A stretch of DNA of 9,091 nucleotides from Desulfurococcales archaeon (lineage in GTDB: Archaea > Thermoproteota > Thermoprotei_A > Sulfolobales > Acidilobaceae). The translations under genes were made by a program, and so were the position numbers. Numbering within the stretch: the stretch's first letter is position 1; each line of letters opens with the position of its first letter. The stretch is taken from NCBI GenBank assembly GCA_027012045.1, contig JALUZI010000105.1, positions 1 through 9,091 of the forward strand, read 5' to 3'. Below are positions 5,244-9,091 of the stretch, piece by piece. The notes beneath the pieces were generated by a model that saw only the letters and a program-made list of their open reading frames with translations, searched no databases and had not been told where the DNA came from.

Positions 5244-6042
5244 CTTTCCTCACCGCAGTCAAGTAGTAGAGAAGTGTAGCAATAGATGCAATTAATGTTA
5301 TAGCATATAATAATTCTGTGCTATAGAATGCTCCCTCCCCTTTAGATCCTCTTAGTATGCCTCCTGACCTAGTCGAAGTCCACTCATTCGGCGTTACTGT
5401 AATGCTTGAAATCGGTTTTCCCGTTCCTCCGGTGCTGGAGTTCCGGTAATTTACACTGCTACGATCCGAGTTTCCTATTGGGTACAGAACAAGGTATACG
5501 TCGCTTCTCCCTCCGCTGAACTTCACCAAGAGTCCCTGGCGGAGTAAGCTTTTAGCCAAGGTATTATTGCTTATTTCTATAGTGAATTCACCATCATGTT
5601 GCAAGTACAATGTCTTATTTAGTTTTAGAGGGTTACCAAACTCTATACTGCCGCCTGCCTGGATCTCCTTTACCTCTAGGTTTAGAGGAGCACGTAGCGA
5701 TAATGTAGTGTTTGTTATTGTTACTAATATCATTGTTATGAGCGTCTTGTTGTCAACTACCAAGAGGTACTTGTGTGGCATGCATACAACGTAGCTGTCT
5801 CGGGTTACGTTCAGTTTTATGGTGGTGTTAACTACTGTAAACTGGCCTACAGGTAGCTGGCTGATCTTTTGTGCTGGTATTTCTATTGTTTCATTCAAAG
5901 CGATGTTGGCGAGGCGGCATACCTGTGGTACGGCTGTGTTATCCTGTTGGGCCGTGATTTGTTTTTCAACATGTGGCCCGAGAAGCAATAACATCATTAT
6001 CATTAGTAGGATGTATGCCCCGGTTTTATAGGACAGCTTCAA
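5224..6042 (-). CDS. Predicted surface-anchored, sequon-rich protein of unknown function
   Basis: I do not recognise the family. The 272-residue protein has an N-terminal hydrophobic segment at about 8-22 (AYILLMIMMLLLLGP) that looks like a signal peptide or anchor. A strand-rich outside domain at about 35-190 follows, then a Ser/Thr/Gly-rich stalk at 191-240, and a C-terminal membrane segment at 244-263 followed by RK. This gives an outside domain and a short inside tail. There are eight N-glycosylation sequons (Asn 50, 72, 78, 98, 111, 142, 159, 201) and two cysteines (42, 87) that could pair. The TTG start is tentative: GGTGA directly abuts it, which is tighter than normal. It overlaps the upstream SpoIIM-like gene by 17 bases and ribB by 20, so all three are almost certainly one transcript. 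Confidence 0.85.
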   Translation of the reverse strand: MKLSYKTGAYILLMIMMLLLLGPHVEKQITAQQDNTAVPQVCRLANIALNETIEIPAQKISQLPVGQFTVVNTTIKLNVTRDSYVVCMPHKYLLVVDNKTLITMILVTITNTTLSLRAPLNLEVKEIQAGGSIEFGNPLKLNKTLYLQHDGEFTIEISNNTLAKSLLRQGLLVKFSGGRSDVYLVLYPIGNSDRSSVNYRNSSTGGTGKPISSITVTPNEWTSTRSGGILRGSKGEGAFYSTELLYAITLIASIATLLYYLTAVRKVESSGY

Positions 6043-6634
6043 TCACCTTTGTAGCTACAGCATCTAGAATGGCTACTGTAGGGGTGATGAATGACTCTAT
6101 TATTGCAAGAGTCACTATAATGTAAACTATCATTTTGAGCCCGCCGATCAGAATGTCTCTATTCCTACCGGCCTTCGAGACAACATAGTATGCTGATATT
6201 GCCCCGGAAAAGGCTATTGTTGGTATCTCGAGCGAACCGTGAGGAGCCAGTAGAGCTACCTGAGACCCGCTGAGAATACTGTGGGACCCCGAGGCCATTG
6301 AGATGACCACGCCTGTAACGATCCCATTATAAACAAGGACAGCTATAGGGCCGATTACTGTGAAGCCGAGGATGAAAGTTATGAAAGACGCTACTATGTT
6401 ATTGACCGAGATTATCAAGGGTATAAACAAAATTGTACGGGGGGAAACATGGAATTTCTCCGCGACGCTCCTCTTAATCCCTTCCTCCGAAAGCCCCGTC
6501 CATTCCAGATGTGATATTATAGGTTGGTAGAAAATTAGTCCGATGACGAAGAGGGCTGCGAATGAAATCATGATCATATATAGCTTCCTATTGAACAGTA
6601 GCATGAACACCTTATGGGTTTCCACATCAGACAT
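6026..6634 (-). CDS. SpoIIM/DUF95 family membrane protein
   Basis: The 202-residue protein has about five membrane segments (near 18-40, 67-89, 91-114, 134-152, 162-186). Two features fit the SpoIIM (stage II sporulation protein M, DUF95) family: an NN pair in the second segment with VYNG in the third, and the loop-helix motif PHGSLEIPTI at 131-140, close to the family's PHG-x-x-E-I/L-P. The function is unknown in archaea, which do not sporulate. The frame is open further upstream to 6895, but that extension is antisense to the divergent gene. The ATG at 6634 has GGTG ten bases upstream and begins a normal-length family member. It is the first gene of a run leading into the riboflavin genes. 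Confidence 0.85.
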   Translation of the reverse strand: MSDVETHKVFMLLFNRKLYMIMISFAALFVIGLIFYQPIISHLEWTGLSEEGIKRSVAEKFHVSPRTILFIPLIISVNNIVASFITFILGFTVIGPIAVLVYNGIVTGVVISMASGSHSILSGSQVALLAPHGSLEIPTIAFSGAISAYYVVSKAGRNRDILIGGLKMIVYIIVTLAIIESFITPTVAILDAVATKVIEAVL

Positions 6635-6696
6635 TATTAGGGAACACCTGTTCCGGAGTGATATAGGGCTACTTCTATCCTTTGTTTTTATCATGT

Positions 6697-6707
6697 ATTT
6701 TATATTC
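6697..6707. promoter_or_regulatory. Shared TATA element of the SpoIIM-like / DUF2192-like divergent pair
   Basis: The + strand reads TATTTTATATT and the - strand AATATAAAATA, so a TATA box can be read both ways. Normal spacing gives + transcription from about 6731, just including the GGGGG ribosome binding site of the 6744 start. It gives - transcription from about 6673, a leader of roughly 39 bases holding the GGTG site of the SpoIIM-like gene. The 109-base gap (6635-6743) contains no other feature that I can support. Confidence 0.45.
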
Positions 6708-6743
6708 CATAAAAAGAGGTTACCATTGAAGGGGGTTGGAGTT

Positions 6744-7469
6744 TTGGATAAAGCTAAGATCAGCAGTAACACGAGGAGGAGAATATCAATTCTAACAGAT
6801 ATATGGGGGACACTGCTAGACGAGTACAAGGAAACTATAAACAGTAGAGAAGACCTGATAACACTCCTCGAAAAGAGGTACAGCCTCGAGGGCATCTCTC
6901 CAATTAAAGGAAAAGCGACACCACCAGATATCTATGAGAAAGAACTGGTTTCACTATACGTAGTAGGAAAGTACGGGATGCACCTGGATGAGGAGTTCCC
7001 AGAGCTGTTTGAAGACCTTTTCTCTTTCGAAGTTAAGCTAGATAAGGCTCTTGAGTATCTTGTAGAAGGGAGGATCCAAGAAGCTAGGAAGTTTCTAGAG
7101 GAAAACTTCGAGGAAGTCACGATGAACCTACTATCAAAGGTTTTCAGAGTGGCCGTCGTCAAGGAATTATTTGGAATGACGGGTGAAGAAGAGGCTGCTA
7201 AGGCTTTCAAGGCCGCAGTGGAAGCTTTCCCAGAGCTGGAACCGTCGATAAGGAAGTACCTGAGATTCTATATTGCAATCAGGGTTGCAGACGCTATTTC
7301 TAGGGGTGAGATAAGGGATAGGCTAACGAAAGAGGCCTACAAGCAGGCGTTAGCAGTGAGGTTAGGGTGGGATAAAACAGTTATTCCCGATGATGCCTAT
7401 GTCGGTCACATAGCTCTAGAAGTGTTTCGGGTGCCGAAAAAGGTGGTTGCACACATTCTTAGAACATAG
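6744..7469 (+). CDS. DUF2192-like crenarchaeal protein of unknown function
   Basis: Starting at the TTG the protein has 241 residues and is mostly helical and charged, with no membrane segment. The conserved-looking core KGKATPPDIYEKELVSLYVV at about 55-74, followed by GKYG, matches what I remember of DUF2192, a family found mainly in Crenarchaeota; I cannot search to confirm it. The rest is a run of amphipathic helices (KALEYLVEGRIQEARKFLEE; EEEAAKAFKAAVEAFPEL). The start is uncertain because there is no in-frame ATG close by. GGGGGTTGGAG at 6731-6741 precedes the TTG, and the promoter spacing supports it. The open frame runs back to 6543, but that part is antisense to the SpoIIM-like gene and has a non-protein-like composition. 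Confidence 0.8.
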   Translation: MDKAKISSNTRRRISILTDIWGTLLDEYKETINSREDLITLLEKRYSLEGISPIKGKATPPDIYEKELVSLYVVGKYGMHLDEEFPELFEDLFSFEVKLDKALEYLVEGRIQEARKFLEENFEEVTMNLLSKVFRVAVVKELFGMTGEEEAAKAFKAAVEAFPELEPSIRKYLRFYIAIRVADAISRGEIRDRLTKEAYKQALAVRLGWDKTVIPDDAYVGHIALEVFRVPKKVVAHILRT

Positions 7470-7565
7470 CATATTGCTCTCGGATCACGTGTTTTATTTC
7501 TATAGTGTTTAGAATATTCTTATTAATCTGCATATACAATTATGATTTGAGCCGGTGGCTCCTGA
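7470..7565 (+). promoter_or_regulatory. Intergenic region: T-rich stop zone and promoter of the HTH-CBS gene
   Basis: After the DUF2192-like stop there are T tracts (GTTTTATTTC at 7491-7500, ATTCTTATT at 7515-7523) that could end transcription. TTATTAAT at 7520-7527 is a candidate TATA element; normal spacing starts transcription near 7552 and leaves a short leader with the ribosome binding site GGTGG at 7554-7558, seven bases before the TTG start. A second AT element (CATATACAAT at 7531-7540) is too near the start to leave room for that site. Confidence 0.35.
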
Positions 7566-8459
7566 TTGGTAGAACTTACCATGACGCAGAGACAGGTACT
7601 TGAAACCCTCGTCACACTCTACGAGGAAAAGAAACGAATGATCAAAAGCAAAGAGGTAGCCCGAATCCTCGGCAAAGACGAGGGCACCGTTAGGAACATA
7701 ATTGTATGGCTCAAGAACGTGGGGCTAGTGGAATCAAGGACCGGTCCCCTAGGAGGATATATCCCCACACTGAAGGCAAGAGAGCTTCTCAGGAAGTCCT
7801 ATAGCCATCCAATAGCCTACGGCGTGGTTAAACTAGGGGACAAGCACGAGAGAGTGCTCAACATAATATCTATGGAAATCCTAAACCTCTTCTCACACGA
7901 ATCCGCGAAGGCACTAGTGAAAGTTCTAGGAGACACATCTTTCGCGGAGAAAGGAATGAAAACACGTATCGAAAGCATACCTAAGCCGAGGTTCATAGCG
8001 GAGGGATACGTTGAGAAGGTTGACAACGCTGTTAGACAAATACTTGTTAGGATAACAAACATTCTAAGCATACCTGAAGTTCGGGTAGGAGACATTGCAA
8101 AGAGAAACATTATATTCCTAGAGGGAAATCAGACGCTACTAGAAGCGTCCAAGATTCTCTCCAAGCACGGCATACGGGGGGCACCGGTCAAAGAGAATAA
8201 TAAGCTGATAGGTTTCTTCACAGCCTCAGATCTAGCGAGGGCAATAGCTAGAGGCCTCACCCCCTCAGATAGAGTCAGAGATGCTCTATCCAGGAGGGAC
8301 ATAGTGACGCTTAACGAGCAAGCAGACATTTTTGACGCTATAAGCCTCATGGAATCCCAGAATGTCGGTAGACTCGTAGTTGTAGACTCGTCTAATAACC
8401 CTGTTGGAATTATTACTAGGACTGACATATTGAAACTAATGACAGGGCTCAACAGGTGA
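7566..8459 (+). CDS. Winged-helix regulator with paired CBS domains (COG2524-like)
   Basis: The 297-residue protein has an N-terminal winged helix at about 6-75, with recognition helix near KDEGTVRNIIVWLKNVGLVE and a wing RTGPLGGYIPT. A middle linker domain spans about 80-170. Two CBS domains lie at about 173-230 (ends GFFTASDLARAIARG) and 236-295 (ends GIITRTDILKLMTG). CBS pairs usually bind adenine nucleotides or S-adenosylmethionine, and both here keep the Thr-x-x-Asp step seen in nucleotide-binding CBS modules. A ligand-responsive transcription regulator is therefore a fair inference; the target is unknown. TTG at 7566 has GGTGG seven bases upstream, so it is preferred over the ATG at 7581. 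Its stop codon lies inside the ribosome binding site of the next gene. Confidence 0.9.
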   Translation: MVELTMTQRQVLETLVTLYEEKKRMIKSKEVARILGKDEGTVRNIIVWLKNVGLVESRTGPLGGYIPTLKARELLRKSYSHPIAYGVVKLGDKHERVLNIISMEILNLFSHESAKALVKVLGDTSFAEKGMKTRIESIPKPRFIAEGYVEKVDNAVRQILVRITNILSIPEVRVGDIAKRNIIFLEGNQTLLEASKILSKHGIRGAPVKENNKLIGFFTASDLARAIARGLTPSDRVRDALSRRDIVTLNEQADIFDAISLMESQNVGRLVVVDSSNNPVGIITRTDILKLMTGLNR

Positions 8460-8461
8460 TC
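8454..8461 (+). promoter_or_regulatory. Strong ribosome binding site (AGGTGATC) containing the upstream stop codon
   Basis: AGGTGATC is an eight-base match to the complement of the archaeal 16S rRNA 3' end and lies four bases before the ATG of the PPC gene. The TGA stop of the HTH-CBS gene (8457-8459) is inside it, so a terminating ribosome would sit on the reinitiation site, which suggests coupled translation. Confidence 0.7.
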
Positions 8462-8465
8462 AGGC

Positions 8466-8897
8466 ATGGAGAGAGCTTTCACTAGGACGGGAAGAGTTTT
8501 CGTGTTAAAGCTGAACGAGGGAGAACACCCTCACAGCGGTATAGAGGAGATGCTGGCCAAGCAGGATATCAAGTTCGCCTGGATAAACGGTATAGGGGGA
8601 TTCTCCTGGGCGAGAATAGGGGTATTTGACCCGGTGAACAGGAAGTATGACACAATGGATATAGAACCCATGGAAGGACACGTTCTTGAAGTCGTGTCGC
8701 TGGCAGGAAACAGTGTCTTAGGAGAAGATGGTAACTATCATACACACCTACATGTAAACATTGCTAGGAACCCCGGAGAACCTTATTCAGGCCACCTGGT
8801 TGACGCTATCGTGACACCTTTTCTGGAGCTACTGGTTGTAGAGCTATTAGGAGACGATAAAAGTATACGTGGAATGTTCAAGCACAGATGGAGCTAA
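8466..8897 (+). CDS. PPC domain (DUF296) protein
   Basis: The 143-residue protein is essentially one PPC (plants and prokaryotes conserved, DUF296) domain. Visible features are TGRVFVLKLNEGEHPHSGIE at 8-27, the NGIGGFSWARIGVFD strand region at 41-55, a GHVLEVVSLAGN strand at 71-82, the His cluster HTHLH at 92-96, and SGHL at 108-111. In family structures the His residues of these two motifs can hold a metal ion, and the domain forms trimers. In plants it occurs with AT-hooks in DNA-binding proteins; bacterial and archaeal members have no settled function. There is no AT-hook here. Translation appears coupled to the HTH-CBS gene just upstream, so the two products may share one process. Confidence 0.92.
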   Translation: MERAFTRTGRVFVLKLNEGEHPHSGIEEMLAKQDIKFAWINGIGGFSWARIGVFDPVNRKYDTMDIEPMEGHVLEVVSLAGNSVLGEDGNYHTHLHVNIARNPGEPYSGHLVDAIVTPFLELLVVELLGDDKSIRGMFKHRWS

Positions 8898-8910
8898 AAA
8901 CAGGGGAGGG

Positions 8911-9091
8911 CTACCTCTCCCTCTTACCCTCTATGAACTCGTTGAACCACTGGTATGCGATCTCATCGCTCGGCGCCTGTACAGGCGGGTGCTTGAAGAA
9001 CGGGGCTGACACGCTTGGAAGTATGCCCCCTACTCCTCTGTCTAACGCTATTTTCGTCCCTCTTATAGCGTCTATCATGGCTCCAGCAAAC
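8911..9091 (-). CDS. ino1: Inositol-1-phosphate synthase, C-terminal part (partial)
   Basis: The - strand is open from the window edge to a TAG at 8911-8913, giving the last 59 residues. The sequence AMIDAIRGTKIALDRGVGG, then ILPSVSAPFFKHPPVQ, then a final amphipathic helix (YQWFNEFIEGKRER) matches the C-terminus of archaeal and actinobacterial inositol-1-phosphate synthases, with the Lys-x-Pro-Pro region after the Ser-Ala motif. The enzyme makes 1L-myo-inositol 1-phosphate from glucose 6-phosphate with NAD; in archaea the product feeds inositol phospholipids and, in some hyperthermophiles, inositol phosphate solutes. The start lies beyond the window. It converges on the PPC gene with only 13 bases between the stops. 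Confidence 0.8.
   Translation of the reverse strand, partial: FAGAMIDAIRGTKIALDRGVGGILPSVSAPFFKHPPVQAPSDEIAYQWFNEFIEGKRER

Noticed and set aside
6092..6114. Perfect 7-base inverted repeat TGACTCT/AGAGTCA with a GTGATGA-like sequence in front.
   Set aside because: It lies within the coding part of the SpoIIM-like gene, no CTGA box follows at guide distance, and repeats of this size occur by chance.
6543..6743. Upstream extension of the DUF2192-like frame (67 more residues beginning with ATG).
   Set aside because: It is antisense to the start of the SpoIIM-like gene, has a composition typical of an antisense frame, and no ribosome binding site. The promoter lies inside it.
6635..6895. Upstream extension of the SpoIIM-like frame (87 more residues).
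   Set aside because: It is antisense to the DUF2192-like gene, and the ATG at 6634 has a suitable GGTG site and gives a normal family length.
8902..8924. GGGGAGGG / CCTCTCCCTC complementarity between the PPC and inositol phosphate synthase stops as a hairpin terminator.
   Set aside because: Only five continuous base pairs form, part of it is coding sequence of the - strand gene, and no U-run follows.
1..9091. CRISPR arrays, insertion sequences, integrase or att sites, riboswitches for FMN.
   Set aside because: No regularly spaced repeats, transposase motifs or terminal repeats are seen, and the leaders before the rib genes are too short to hold a known FMN riboswitch.

Overview
The window reads as chromosomal DNA of a hyperthermophilic crenarchaeon, most likely of the Desulfurococcales. 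The reasons are the archaeal forms of uL2, Nep1, riboflavin synthase and GTP cyclohydrolase III, TATA-type promoters about 25 bases before the genes, GGTG-type ribosome binding sites, frequent AGG/AGA and ATA codons, and many TTG and GTG starts. The order cannot be proved from one window. There are no insertion sequences, CRISPR arrays, tRNA or rRNA genes. Genes are tightly packed and no gap exceeds 160 bases.

Left part (1-2815). The 3' end of an unrecognised gene is followed by nep1 (an 18S/16S-type rRNA pseudouridine methyltransferase) on the + strand. The ribosomal protein uL2 gene is convergent to nep1 and stands alone, away from the usual ribosomal protein cluster. Upstream of uL2, in a 154-base gap, lies a very good candidate for an unannotated C/D box guide RNA. 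It has two C/D motif pairs, guides of 12 and 11 bases, and a perfect stem on the internal kink-turn. The first guide is complementary to what looks like the anticodon arm of tRNA-Ser(GCU), with G34 at the predicted methylation position. Next comes a ribbon-helix-helix/coiled-coil protein gene. It is divergent from a small 68-72 residue gene, and the two share a nearly symmetrical TATA element.

Middle part (2812-6634, - strand). A six-gene run reads, in transcription order: SpoIIM-like membrane protein, a predicted surface-anchored protein rich in glycosylation sequons, ribB, ribC, ribH and arfA. The first four overlap by 16 to 20 bases. The last four encode the archaeal riboflavin pathway enzymes: ArfA opens the GTP ring, RibB makes dihydroxybutanone phosphate, RibH joins the two branches into lumazine, and RibC dismutates lumazine into riboflavin. 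A second promoter appears to lie before ribH.

Right part (6744-9091). A DUF2192-like gene is divergent from the SpoIIM-like gene. It is followed by a helix-turn-helix/CBS regulator gene coupled to a PPC/DUF296 gene. The final feature, convergent and cut by the window edge, is the C-terminus of inositol-1-phosphate synthase.
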